From Bacteroidia bacterium (GTDB taxonomy: Bacteria; Bacteroidota; Bacteroidia; AKYH767-A; OLB10): a stretch of 59,834 nt of DNA. The position numbers and the translations under genes are program-made. The stretch covers positions 1 to 59,834 of the forward strand of contig JAEUTI010000025.1 in assembly GCA_016788065.1 (NCBI GenBank), given 5' to 3'. The notes beneath the pieces were generated by a model. It was given only the letters and a program-made list of their open reading frames with translations, made no database searches and was not told the DNA's origin. Positions 24,570 to 33,775 of this stretch are shown here, in pieces (position 1 is the stretch's first letter; every line of letters starts with the position of its first letter).

Positions 24570-25715
24570 ATGTATGACCAAGTATTTATAAGTTACGCAA
24601 AGGAAGACCATGAAACGGCAGAAAAGTTATTTGACTTTTTAACCCTATACCGGTATGACCCATGGCTTGATAAAAAGAAATTATTACCAGGTCAAGACTG
24701 GAATACAGAAATAAGATTAGCACTGAAAAAGGCCGATTTTATTGTTCTTTTGCTATCTAAGATATCTGTTGCTAAGCGGGGATTTGTTCAAAGGGAATTT
24801 AAATTAGCATTGGAATACTGTGAGGGGAAACTTGATACTGACATTTATATCATTCCTTGTAAAATTGACGATTGTGAAATCCCTGAAAAGCTTTCTAAGT
24901 TTCAATGGGCAGAGTTGAGTACACCAGACTCTTTTGAACTCATACTAAATTCCTTAAATCTTCAAAGAAAGAAGTATGAAGATTTTGACAGAACAAAAGT
25001 AGCTATGAATACTTCTTTTGAATTCAATGAGATTTCCATTCAAAAAGTTATAGGCGAAAAGGCTAAAAACAATATTGATATTGTTTATCCAAAGTTTGTA
25101 GATATAAATAATGAAGATTTAAGATTACTGAACACTTATATTGAATACTTAGTATTCAAGAGTTACAATAGCTTTATTTTACCTTTCGGAGACGGCCTGT
25201 TTGATGATAGCGAAATTGTTGAGTATGACTATCCAGGGAATGAATTACAATTAAGTTATAAAATTGAATTGTTGACTAATAATTTTATCAGCTACACCAT
25301 TTTTAGCTATACTTACACAGGTGGTGCTCATGGATTGTATGGAACAATTGGCTACAATTACAGACTTAATCCACTAATTGAATTTAACTTAGAAACTCTT
25401 TTAGATTATCAAACAGAGGTTTTGCATACTCTGCAAACCCTTTGTAAAGAAAAGCTATTAAAGAAAGCCAAAGAGGAGTTTGAGATTGACAAAGAAGAGG
25501 ACTTTTTTAGCTACGATAACCCTTTAGAACCAAAATGGGAAACGTTCGATAATTTTTATCTAAGAAAAGAAAGTTTCTTTATAATTTTTAGCATATACCA
25601 AATTACACCATACTCATTGGGACAACACGAAGTAGAAATTAAATTTGACGAATTGCTATCTAAACATACCGATTTGCGGACATTAAAAAAGGTAAAGGAA
25701 CTATTGAATAACTAA
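24570..25715 (+). CDS. TIR domain fused to a DUF4163-DUF3298 (RsiV/PdaC-like) module
   Basis: A 381-residue protein. Residues 1-135 are a TIR domain (QVFISYAKED at the start, WLDKKKLLPG loop, and E76 in VQREFKL at the catalytic-Glu position), so NAD cleavage is plausible. Residues about 150-380 match the DUF4163/DUF3298 pair: an IVYPKF strand, a YTYTGGAHG turn (about 248-255), N..L.LETLL, and YQITPYSLGQHEVEI near the end. That module is usually outside the membrane, in PdaC-type deacetylases and in RsiV, where it binds lysozyme. Here no signal peptide or TM is present, so it would face the cytoplasm. A sensor-effector fusion is the natural reading; the ligand is inference. Single gene, own spacer. 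Confidence 0.82.
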   Translation: MYDQVFISYAKEDHETAEKLFDFLTLYRYDPWLDKKKLLPGQDWNTEIRLALKKADFIVLLLSKISVAKRGFVQREFKLALEYCEGKLDTDIYIIPCKIDDCEIPEKLSKFQWAELSTPDSFELILNSLNLQRKKYEDFDRTKVAMNTSFEFNEISIQKVIGEKAKNNIDIVYPKFVDINNEDLRLLNTYIEYLVFKSYNSFILPFGDGLFDDSEIVEYDYPGNELQLSYKIELLTNNFISYTIFSYTYTGGAHGLYGTIGYNYRLNPLIEFNLETLLDYQTEVLHTLQTLCKEKLLKKAKEEFEIDKEEDFFSYDNPLEPKWETFDNFYLRKESFFIIFSIYQITPYSLGQHEVEIKFDELLSKHTDLRTLKKVKELLNN

Positions 25716-26104
25716 ATGAATTGAAGTAAATACTTCAATAAAACAAAAGGTAACCCAACATTAATATAGTACACCGCACTACTGGCTAATGCTAGCAAGG
25801 TGAGGATTTCGAAGCTCTGCTGAGAATATCGAAGCACCCGCCCGAAATGGATTAAAATCGTGGTATCTACACAGCTACCTGACATATCTCGGAGCCCCTC
25901 CCGAATGAATATATCCATCTTTCAATAAAAAACCCTTTTTTTGTCAAAACCCATCTTTTTTCTAACTTTGACCAATAGGGTGTTCTGTAAAACATCTTGT
26001 GATATAAAAAATACCGCAGGTATTTATCATGCAATTAATTTCGGTGAACAGTATAAAAAATATATAACGGATTTTACCCGCCAGCTTACTAAAATTAGTA
26101 ATAA
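25716..26104. other. 389-bp spacer
   Basis: No convincing gene. A perfect 9-bp palindrome with 2-nt loop (ATTGAAGTA/TACTTCAAT, 25720-25739) follows the TIR gene directly but has no T tract. Around 25795-25915 are degenerate repeats of a TCGAAGC/CCCGAA phrase. Confidence 0.4.
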
Positions 26105-26644
26105 ATGTGTCAATTCAATTTTCTCCTATTGGAAAGCGAAGAAGCTGAGCAAAGAATTCTTGAGATAGGAAGTTCCTGTGATTTTCGCTTTCAACATGTA
26201 ATGATAAATTTTTCAAATCCTCAACTGAGAGCTTATGTTACAAACCTTGGAGAAAACAATTGTAATTGTGGTTCGGTAATCGGAAAAAAAGAATGGGAAG
26301 AAGATGCTAAATTCGATATAGAAAAGGAAAGAATTAAACTTGAAAGAAAAAGGTTTTCTAAAAATCGCATAGCTCAATTATTGGTTCAGAAACAGCAGGA
26401 GACTGAATTGAAGCGTGCGAATGGTTTAAAATCAGAAATAGAGGAAGCGGAAAAATGGATAATGTTTTTCGAGAACTTAAAAAAAGGAAAGCTTTCACAT
26501 AGAGTTGGCCTCATATTTCATCAATTTAGTTCTAAAATATCAGACGAACTGGTAAAAATTGAAGAAGAGTTATTCCTGACTAAAATAGATTTAGAGACTC
26601 TTAAGAATATGAAGCAGAATAAGATATATTGGACAAAGATGTAA
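26105..26644 (+). CDS. Uncharacterised coiled-coil protein with CNCGS motif
   Basis: 179 residues. It begins MCQFNFLLLE, with NNCNCGSVIG near residues 52-61. It continues with a long Lys/Glu-rich coiled coil (about 65-179). The start with MCxF and a central CxCGSxxG remind me of a small widespread uncharacterised family; I cannot name it. An in-frame stop lies directly before the ATG, which fixes the start region. Single gene in the accessory island. Confidence 0.5.
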   Translation: MCQFNFLLLESEEAEQRILEIGSSCDFRFQHVMINFSNPQLRAYVTNLGENNCNCGSVIGKKEWEEDAKFDIEKERIKLERKRFSKNRIAQLLVQKQQETELKRANGLKSEIEEAEKWIMFFENLKKGKLSHRVGLIFHQFSSKISDELVKIEEELFLTKIDLETLKNMKQNKIYWTKM

Positions 26645-26702
26645 CGTAAGTTGGGATCCATTATCTTAGGGATATTGTAAGTCCTCATCTTAAAAATCAA
26701 AA

Positions 26703-27218
26703 ATGCCAACAATAGAAATAGTATCATATGATTCGACAGGGCTTGAACTAAGCCAAGCGGATTTTGACATTGCGATAATTGAAGAAAATAAACTTGAAAG
26801 CCACCGAGGCTTGTTTTACGATTTGCTCAAACAAGAAAATGGAGTAATTGTTCACATTGGTAATCCTGATTTAAAAGACAACAAAAATGCTGGTTTTTAT
26901 GCAGGGAAAATAATTGATTGGGAATTTGAACCTAATGAGATTTTCCATACCGGGCACGAGACCTCCCGGGCAGATGATCACGGATCAAACCAACAATCAA
27001 AGTTCAAGTTTTTAAATCAATATAAAATAGACATTGACAACTTACTAAAAATTGCAATTGATAATTCGCCAATCAAAAAGATTTGCTTTCTTACGGACTA
27101 TCAATTTGGTCCGAAAAAAGGAAAGAAAGAGATACTCAATACAATCACGGACTTCTGGAGACAACACGACAGCGGAGGACTTGGATTAAATACCATGTAT
27201 GAAATGTATGGAAAATAG
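26703..27218 (+). CDS. Uncharacterised protein
   Basis: 171 residues, soluble and acidic, mixed alpha/beta. Recognisable blocks are EIVSYDSTGLE at the start, GVIVHIGNPDL, and KKICFLTDYQFGPKK in the C-terminal half. No signal peptide or TM. The size and acidic nature are like many immunity proteins, but no toxin gene is adjacent. It is the last gene of the accessory island; the next gene is on the other strand and is a core-type T9SS protein. Confidence 0.5.
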   Translation: MPTIEIVSYDSTGLELSQADFDIAIIEENKLESHRGLFYDLLKQENGVIVHIGNPDLKDNKNAGFYAGKIIDWEFEPNEIFHTGHETSRADDHGSNQQSKFKFLNQYKIDIDNLLKIAIDNSPIKKICFLTDYQFGPKKGKKEILNTITDFWRQHDSGGLGLNTMYEMYGK

Positions 27219-27448
27219 TACTGTAAATTGTAATTCAAATCACCATTGCACACTTCGTTCTTAGCGAAAGCAATCATTATCTCAACTAACAGGAAAACAA
27301 TACTATTTTTTTCGTACCGGGTAATCGAGAAAGTGGCCCCTCCGAGAATGGCAAGGGGTAGCCTCCATCAATTCTGCTAAGAATAGAGAAACATCTGTCA
27401 AGTGAAGGGTAGTAAGCAATAAACATTGCCTACTACCCCCACTCCAAC

Positions 27449-29974
27449 TTAATTCTTAATCACCTTCGTAGTCGTCACCTTCTTCCCATCATCAGTTTTC
27501 ACCAGATAGGTTCCTGAACGCCAGGTTTTGACAGGGATGGTCATGTTAGTTTTTACCTGTTTAGCCTGATAAACGAGTGAACCTTTGATGTCGGTTATGG
27601 TGATGTTGGCTGTAGTTCCGGATTGGATGTTTACATGCAGTTCTGTTGCTACGGGATTTGGGTAAACGGAAACATCTGTTGATGCAACATCTTCAATTCC
27701 GGTAATGGTTACCGGCAACATATCTCTTTCATAAACTCCTTTACCATGTGTAGCAAGGCGCAGTTTACGGTTAGATGGAGAAACGGTGATATCCATAACC
27801 AGAGTTGCATCGGTCAATCCATCATTGAATGGTTGCCAGTTTAGTCCGCCATCAATAGAAACGTATACGCCCAGATCGTTACCAATATACATCACAGAAA
27901 TGTTTTGTGGATCAATGCAAATGGTATTGGTTGGCACATCGGGAAGACCTGTTCCCCAGGCGCTCCAGGTCAGACCTCCATCAATAGTTTTGTAAAGATG
28001 TTGTGTGCCGAATCCGCCGAGTGCCACAAAAATTTTATTGCTTCCACTGGGTACAACTTCAACATCCATAATGTAGCGATTCGGAATAGATCCAATTACG
28101 TTTAACCAGGATACTCCCCCATCCGTTGTTTTCCATAATGCTACCTGCGGAAAAACCACTGGTGCTGTTGCAGCAAACGCTACTGCCGGATTATTATCCG
28201 AAATCTCCATAACCAGCACCGGATTCCCATCAAGCATCGAACCACCGTTTGTTGGCACCCACAATTGTCCACCATTGGATGTTTTATAAACTCTGGTTGT
28301 CGCAGCATAAAGTATTGAAGGGTTAGCAGTACTTAGAGCATAAGGTCCTGCAAAATTTGCCTGACCCGTAGTATTAATATTCAGTGAGCTAAAATTCACT
28401 GCTCTGTCAGTTGATTTATCTACATTGAGGTATTGAGAGGATCCATAAACTATCTGGTCGTTGGTAGGATCAATTGCAGTTGAAAGTCCATCCCCACCAA
28501 TCACCCTGCGCCATCCCGGATTACCCTCATAAACAGCTGTGGCATTATCTTGCATCCCGCCAATGGCAAACAGCGAATCTGAAGTTGAACAAGAGAAGTT
28601 TGCATAAAACTGTTGTGTGTGATAGCTGCCATTACATCCTTCGAAAGAAAGTCCGCTGTCGAATGAGCGGAACACCCCGCCATCGGTGGCGAGGTAAATG
28701 GTATTATCATCCTGTGGATGACGAATTATACGATGGATATCGGCATGCACATAATCAGCAGGACCTTCGGGACCACCAACGGTAGTATCATCAAAATCCC
28801 ATAAATACCAATAGCTGTTTTGCGTGAGATTTGCTCCTCCATCGGTTGAATGCCACATATCAATTCCACAGGTCACCAAATTATTGGGATCGGAAGGATT
28901 AACAGAAACATCATGTGAATACCATCCCTGGTAAGTCTGATAATCGGTAGAATTAATTTGTGTCCAGTTATTACCACCATTTACAGATTTGAACAAACCA
29001 AGTCCTGATAATTGCTCCGCAATACTTGCGTAAATGATATTAGGATTATCGCGACAAATATCGAGCATTGCTTTGCCACTGTAAGTGGATGGCAAACCGG
29101 CAGTCAGTTGTGTAAAGGTTGCTCCACCATCGGAAGAACGATAAATTCCGGGGTTAGCAGAAAACGAATTTCCGGCAGCCAGGAAAACGGTAGTCGGATC
29201 ACCGGGTTTAAAAATAAGGTCGGTAGCCATGCGGGCCGGATGGACTAAAGTCCAGGAACCACCGGAATTCACGCTTCGGAAAGTTCCTTCGGTGGTAGCG
29301 GCCAAAACGATAGCCGGATTTGTTGGATGAATTACAATATCCTGCACACCTTTAAGCTCATCATATTGCCAGTCAATGCTTTTGGTCCATGTTTGACCTG
29401 CATCGGTGCTTTTGAGCAGACCAATGCCATAGGTTCCACGGGTGGTTCGGACGGCGAAACCGGTACCGGCCTGCTGATCGTTGTAAACCTCACCGGTCCC
29501 GATATATATCTCATTGGAATCGAGCGGATTAATGGCAATTGAAGCCACACCAAGGATCGGGAAACCGGTTTCAACCTGATGCCATGCCTGAGCACCATTT
29601 GCTTCGGAATAAGTTCTCCACAATCCTCCGGACGCGGAGCCGGCATAAATCGTAGCTGGATTTTGCGGGTTAAAAGCCAGTGCTAAAGTGCGACCGCCAA
29701 AGTTCATAGGACCAATGGGTTCCCACTGTCCGGGAAACGGAGCTTGCATTCGGGATTGATTTTGAGCTTGTCTAAAAGCATCCGTTAAGTAACTCATATT
29801 AATGGTTTTACCGGGATAAGCACGTTGTTCGTGCCAGGTTGATAAAGCTTTGCCGGCATAAAGAATTCTCGGCTTTTTTAAATTCTTGGAAGAAGTGTCT
29901 GATTGTCCTGATAATAAAGCAATTGTCAGCGCCAAAAATGCTGAAGATGCAGCAAGTAAAAGTATTCTTTTCAT
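27449..29974 (-). CDS. Secreted BNR/sortilin-type beta-propeller protein with T9SS sorting domain
   Basis: 841 residues. A signal peptide (1-24) is followed by a propeller region (about 65-755) with many Asp-box-like repeats: S-x-DGG-x-TW or close variants (STDAGQTW, SSDGGATF, TTDGGVSW, SIDGGLNW). These are typical of sortilin/Vps10 and exo-alpha-sialidase-like propellers. The C-terminus (about 765-841) is a type A T9SS domain with VYPNPVATELHV and GTYLVKT. It should be exported to the cell surface or medium. The enzymatic or binding role cannot be told; such proteins often bind glycans or act as adhesins. It marks the return to core-like composition. Confidence 0.9.
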   Translation of the reverse strand: MKRILLLAASSAFLALTIALLSGQSDTSSKNLKKPRILYAGKALSTWHEQRAYPGKTINMSYLTDAFRQAQNQSRMQAPFPGQWEPIGPMNFGGRTLALAFNPQNPATIYAGSASGGLWRTYSEANGAQAWHQVETGFPILGVASIAINPLDSNEIYIGTGEVYNDQQAGTGFAVRTTRGTYGIGLLKSTDAGQTWTKSIDWQYDELKGVQDIVIHPTNPAIVLAATTEGTFRSVNSGGSWTLVHPARMATDLIFKPGDPTTVFLAAGNSFSANPGIYRSSDGGATFTQLTAGLPSTYSGKAMLDICRDNPNIIYASIAEQLSGLGLFKSVNGGNNWTQINSTDYQTYQGWYSHDVSVNPSDPNNLVTCGIDMWHSTDGGANLTQNSYWYLWDFDDTTVGGPEGPADYVHADIHRIIRHPQDDNTIYLATDGGVFRSFDSGLSFEGCNGSYHTQQFYANFSCSTSDSLFAIGGMQDNATAVYEGNPGWRRVIGGDGLSTAIDPTNDQIVYGSSQYLNVDKSTDRAVNFSSLNINTTGQANFAGPYALSTANPSILYAATTRVYKTSNGGQLWVPTNGGSMLDGNPVLVMEISDNNPAVAFAATAPVVFPQVALWKTTDGGVSWLNVIGSIPNRYIMDVEVVPSGSNKIFVALGGFGTQHLYKTIDGGLTWSAWGTGLPDVPTNTICIDPQNISVMYIGNDLGVYVSIDGGLNWQPFNDGLTDATLVMDITVSPSNRKLRLATHGKGVYERDMLPVTITGIEDVASTDVSVYPNPVATELHVNIQSGTTANITITDIKGSLVYQAKQVKTNMTIPVKTWRSGTYLVKTDDGKKVTTTKVIKN

Positions 29975-30113
29975 GTTTTTGAGTTTTAGACTTCTAAATT
30001 AGTAATTGCTTTTGAACAATTAACAAAAATCTGTTAATAAATAACATCTGAAACTACCTTAAAAACAGGGGTTGAGGGCTATTTTTATAGAATCACATTC
30101 CGCCTTTTTTACT

Positions 30114-30121
30114 TAACTTTG
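30114..30121 (+). promoter_or_regulatory. Promoter -7 element TAACTTTG
   Basis: A perfect match to TAnnTTTG 29 nt upstream of the hydrolase start at 30151. No clear TTTG -33 element is at the right distance. Confidence 0.5.
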
Positions 30122-30150
30122 CAAATTAGCCATAAAAGCGCAATTCCCTG

Positions 30151-30834
30151 ATGAAAATAACATATTACGGCCATTCCTGTTTCTCGGTGGAAGTGTCGGG
30201 CAAAACTATTTTGTTCGATCCTTTTATCACGCCCAACAGTCTGGCTGCTGATATTGATATCAATACCATTGCAGCAGATTACATTCTGATTTCCCACGGA
30301 CATGAGGATCACATTGCAGATGCTGTAGCTATAGCCAAAAGAACAGGTGCAGTGGTGGTAAGTAACTGGGAAATTGTGCAGTGGCTGGGAAAGCAAGGAG
30401 TAACCAATACTCATCCGATGAACATCGGCGGACATTGGTTCTTTGATTTCGGTAAAGTGAAATGTGTGAATGCCGTACATTCCAGTTCCTTGCCCGATGG
30501 CAGTTATGGCGGTAATCCCATGGGATTTTTGGTAGAGGCTTCTGCAGGAAGCTTTTACTATTCGGGAGATACAGCATTGACTTACGACATGAAACTCATC
30601 GGTGATTACAAGAGAATGAACTTTGCCTTATTGCCGATTGGGAACAACTTTACGATGGGAATCGACAATGCATTGATTGCAGCTGAATTCATCAGGTGTG
30701 ATAAAATCATCGGATTGCATTACGATACCTTCGGATACATCAAAATTGACCACAAAGAAGCCATTGACAAATTCTCGAGAGCAGGACGCGAATTACTGCT
30801 TATGTCAATTGGCTCATCCATAAACATTGATTAA
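30151..30834 (+). CDS. UPF0173-type metal-dependent hydrolase (metallo-beta-lactamase fold)
   Basis: 227 residues, the usual size of this family. It begins MKITYYGHSCF, with DPF after the first strand. The metal site HGHEDHIAD lies near residues 50-58; a second His (AVHSSS) and Asp (SGDTAL) follow, and the final His is in GLHYDTF. The protein is cytoplasmic. The substrate is unknown for the family as a whole. First gene of a run of same-strand genes (20 nt to the lipoprotein gene). Confidence 0.9.
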   Translation: MKITYYGHSCFSVEVSGKTILFDPFITPNSLAADIDINTIAADYILISHGHEDHIADAVAIAKRTGAVVVSNWEIVQWLGKQGVTNTHPMNIGGHWFFDFGKVKCVNAVHSSSLPDGSYGGNPMGFLVEASAGSFYYSGDTALTYDMKLIGDYKRMNFALLPIGNNFTMGIDNALIAAEFIRCDKIIGLHYDTFGYIKIDHKEAIDKFSRAGRELLLMSIGSSINID

Positions 30835-30854
30835 CACTAAAAGCAATTAACGAT

Positions 30855-31409
30855 ATGTTGACTAACAAGATTAAATTAATTTTCATTCTTACCATTGCTG
30901 CACTGGCAGTTCAATTGACAGGTTGTAAAAAACCAACCTACTATCAGCTGACTGATGAGGAAATGACCTGGCTGGTATACCAAAATAACCAGGTAACAAC
31001 ATTTTTTAATGGCACGCAGCAGATTTCCTATCTTGTTTCCATTCGCACCAAAGCCTATATCAAAGAAGGCGATACACACAGCGAGTTTACATCAGCCATA
31101 TTTGAGCAAATGCAGGATACTTCGGCATTCGAAGAAAATAAAAAAGGACAATTGTATCTCTTTAAGGGTGCTGATGGTTTCCGGGTGACTTTCTCCTGGC
31201 CACATTTCCCATTAAAGGCAATGCCATTGACAAGTCAGATTCCAACAGCTATCAATATCAACGGAATTAACTTCCTGGATGTTTATGTGTTGGATGGTAC
31301 CGGCTTGACTGATGCTGAAAATTACATTGAGAAAGTGTGGTACAGCAAGAGTAAAGGGGTCATCCAGTTACAGGACATCACGGGTGATTTCTGGATTCGC
31401 GATTTCTAA
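30855..31409 (+). CDS. Putative lipoprotein
   Basis: 184 residues. The signal peptide ends in a lipobox (LTGCKK), so Cys 24 would be lipidated. The rest is a small beta-rich domain with no family I recognise (TDEEMTWLVYQNNQ at its start). It lies between the hydrolase and parA, with short gaps (20 and 50 nt). An outer-membrane or periplasmic location is inferred. Confidence 0.75.
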   Translation: MLTNKIKLIFILTIAALAVQLTGCKKPTYYQLTDEEMTWLVYQNNQVTTFFNGTQQISYLVSIRTKAYIKEGDTHSEFTSAIFEQMQDTSAFEENKKGQLYLFKGADGFRVTFSWPHFPLKAMPLTSQIPTAININGINFLDVYVLDGTGLTDAENYIEKVWYSKSKGVIQLQDITGDFWIRDF

Positions 31410-31459
31410 GATAAAATAAATTCAAGCAATTAAGGTCAATAGCAGCAATAATTCCCCCC

Positions 31460-32290
31460 ATGGCAAAAATCATAGCAATAGCAAATCAAAAAGGTGGTGT
31501 TGGTAAAACAACCACAGCCATTAACCTCGCTGCCAGTCTGGCGGTATTGGAATACAAAACATTGCTGGTAGATGCCGATCCACAGGCAAATTCTACTTCC
31601 GGTGTTGGTTTTGATCCAAGAAATGTAAAAACCAGCATCTATGAGTGTATTGTTAATGATGTGAATCCGCGCGACATCATTCTTTCCACTACTACTCCAA
31701 ATCTGTTTCTGCTTCCTTCGCACATTGATCTGGTAGGTGCAGAAATTGAAATGATTAATTTACCGAACCGCGAGCGGATGATGAAGCAGGTATTGGATAC
31801 CATACGTGATGATTATGATTTCATCATCATTGATTGCAGTCCTTCACTTGGTTTGGTGACCATCAACGCACTTACCGCATCCAATTCGGTTATCATTCCG
31901 GTACAATGCGAATATTTTGCTTTGGAAGGTTTAGGGAAACTGCTGAATACGATCAAAATTGTACAAACCCGAATCAATCAGGAACTGGAAATTGAAGGCA
32001 TCCTTTTAACCATGTATGATACCCGTTTACGTTTATCGAATCAGGTGGTGGAAGAGGTGAAAACACATTTCCAGCAAATGGTATTCGATACTATCATACA
32101 ACGCAATACCAAACTTGGAGAAGCGCCTAGTTTTGGCGAAACCATCATCATGCATGATGCTTTCAGCAAAGGAGCTATCAACTATTTAAATCTGGCAAGA
32201 GAAATTCTTCAAAAGAATAATATGACTGAAATCCCGAAAGAGGAGAAGGTAATAAAGACTCTGCCCATTGAAAACATCAGTGAAAACTGA
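31460..32290 (+). CDS. parA: Chromosome-partitioning ATPase ParA (Soj)
   Basis: 276 residues. The deviant Walker A KGGVGKTTT is at residues 11-19, Walker A' VDADPQAN near 40, and Walker B IIIDCSPSLG near 125. It drives segregation of the chromosome origin with ParB/parS and stimulates DnaA control. It is followed by parB after 24 nt. No perfect parS sequence was seen nearby. Confidence 0.95.
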   Translation: MAKIIAIANQKGGVGKTTTAINLAASLAVLEYKTLLVDADPQANSTSGVGFDPRNVKTSIYECIVNDVNPRDIILSTTTPNLFLLPSHIDLVGAEIEMINLPNRERMMKQVLDTIRDDYDFIIIDCSPSLGLVTINALTASNSVIIPVQCEYFALEGLGKLLNTIKIVQTRINQELEIEGILLTMYDTRLRLSNQVVEEVKTHFQQMVFDTIIQRNTKLGEAPSFGETIIMHDAFSKGAINYLNLAREILQKNNMTEIPKEEKVIKTLPIENISEN

Positions 32291-32314
32291 CTTTAACTTT
32301 TAAAGCAAACCAAC

Positions 32315-33214
32315 GTGACTATTCCAAAAAAATCGGCTCTGGGAAAAGGGCTTAGCGCTCTTCTTTCAAATGATGCCACCGATATTACTTCAAAATCAGA
32401 TATCGCTGCAGCACCTGCTGTTGCCGGCAGTGTGGCGAATATTGCCATCGATAAAATTGAAACCAATCCGTTTCAGCCACGAACCGATTTTGAAGAGACT
32501 GCATTGAAAGAACTTTCGGAATCTATCCGTCAGCAGGGAATCATTCAGCCAATCACCGTAAGGAAAATGGGATACGATAAGTATCAGATCATTTCCGGTG
32601 AACGTCGTTTCCGTGCAAGTAAGCTGGCGGGATTGGAAATCATTCCTGCCTATGTGCGGATCGCCAATGATCAGGCAATGCTGGAGATGGCGTTGGTAGA
32701 AAACATACAGCGTGAGAACCTGAATCCGATTGAAATTGGTATCAGCTACAAGCGTCTTGTTGATGAATGTAACTTATCGCAGGAGCAGCTTGCTGAGAAG
32801 GTAGGAAAAGATCGCAGTACGGTTACCAACTACATGCGTTTGTTACGTCTGCCACCAAAAATTCAGGCTGCTATTCGTGATGGACAATTATCTATGGGAC
32901 ATGCACGTGCCATTATCAACGTTGATGATATTGGTATGCAGCTCAAAATTTACGATGACATTATCACCAATAACCTTTCTGTAAGAAAAGTTGAAGAGCT
33001 GGTACGATTAAATACCGGCAAAAAAGGTAAAGGCGGAAGACCCGGTAAAGCTGCAGGCAGTGATTTTGAATACAAGAATATTCAGGATCGCTTGTCGAGT
33101 TTCTATGAAACAAAAGTGGAGCTTAAACAGGGTGCAAAAGGAACGGGTAAAATTATACTCTCCTACTACTCTACCGATGATCTCAACCGACTTCTCGATA
33201 TTCTGGAAGGTTAA
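32315..33214 (+). CDS. parB: Chromosome-partitioning protein ParB
   Basis: 299 residues from a GTG start. The ParB/Srx CTPase domain (about 45-140) carries NPFQPR, ISGERRFRA and the ENIQRENLNPIE motif. An HTH for parS binding follows (QLAEKVGKDRSTVTNYMRLL, about 153-172), and a C-terminal dimerisation region. The start KKSALGKGLSALL is the usual ParB N-terminus that contacts ParA, which supports the GTG. Confidence 0.94.
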   Translation: MTIPKKSALGKGLSALLSNDATDITSKSDIAAAPAVAGSVANIAIDKIETNPFQPRTDFEETALKELSESIRQQGIIQPITVRKMGYDKYQIISGERRFRASKLAGLEIIPAYVRIANDQAMLEMALVENIQRENLNPIEIGISYKRLVDECNLSQEQLAEKVGKDRSTVTNYMRLLRLPPKIQAAIRDGQLSMGHARAIINVDDIGMQLKIYDDIITNNLSVRKVEELVRLNTGKKGKGGRPGKAAGSDFEYKNIQDRLSSFYETKVELKQGAKGTGKIILSYYSTDDLNRLLDILEG

Positions 33215-33238
33215 TTCTGCTAAAGCCGGCTGTACCGT

Positions 33239-33763
33239 ATGAAACTCTTGCTCCTTTCAGTATTTTTTTGCGTTTCGCTTGCTGCCGGGGCACAAGTGCC
33301 AAAGGATAGCTTGTCGATGATGCATTCTCCGTCAAGGGCAAGTATTATGTCGGCGATTTTTCCCGGTGCCGGACAGGCCTACAACAAGAAATACTGGAAA
33401 ATCCCGATTATTTATGCAGGATTTGCGGGGTTGGGGTATTTAGTAAAGACCAATAATGATGAATATAAAATTTTTAAAGAGGCTTATCGTTTACGTTTAG
33501 ACGGCGATGAAAGTACAACGGATAATTTCGTGTCTGTTTATGCTGATCAGGATTTGGTGACCTTGAAGAATTTTTACAGAAGAAACCGCGACTTGTCCAT
33601 TATTGGCATAGGCGTTCTGTATGTTCTGAATATTGTGGATGCTGCTGTAGATGCACATCTCTTTTACTTCAATGTCTCCGATGACCTAACTATGCATATT
33701 CAGCCAGACTACAATCCGCAGGTATTTTCGGGACCATCACTAAGTCTGAGTATTCAATTTTAA
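33239..33763 (+). CDS. DUF5683 domain protein
   Basis: 174 residues with a signal peptide (1-19) and a conserved PSRASIMSAIFPGAGQAYN block near residues 30-48, then hydrophobic segments (WKIPIIYAGFAGLGYL, and IIGIGVLYVLNIVDAAVDAH). This family is regularly found between parB and dapB in Bacteroidota. Likely an inner-membrane or envelope protein; function unknown. Confidence 0.85.
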   Translation: MKLLLLSVFFCVSLAAGAQVPKDSLSMMHSPSRASIMSAIFPGAGQAYNKKYWKIPIIYAGFAGLGYLVKTNNDEYKIFKEAYRLRLDGDESTTDNFVSVYADQDLVTLKNFYRRNRDLSIIGIGVLYVLNIVDAAVDAHLFYFNVSDDLTMHIQPDYNPQVFSGPSLSLSIQF

Positions 33764-33775
33764 AAACTTTCGCTG

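Noticed and set aside
25941..26168. A 75-codon open frame overlapping the coiled-coil protein start
   Set aside because: Its composition is not protein-like, and the overlapping frame at 26105 is longer with a recognisable motif.
31460..33214. A parS site near parAB
   Set aside because: No sequence close to the usual 16-bp parS palindrome was seen within or near the genes.
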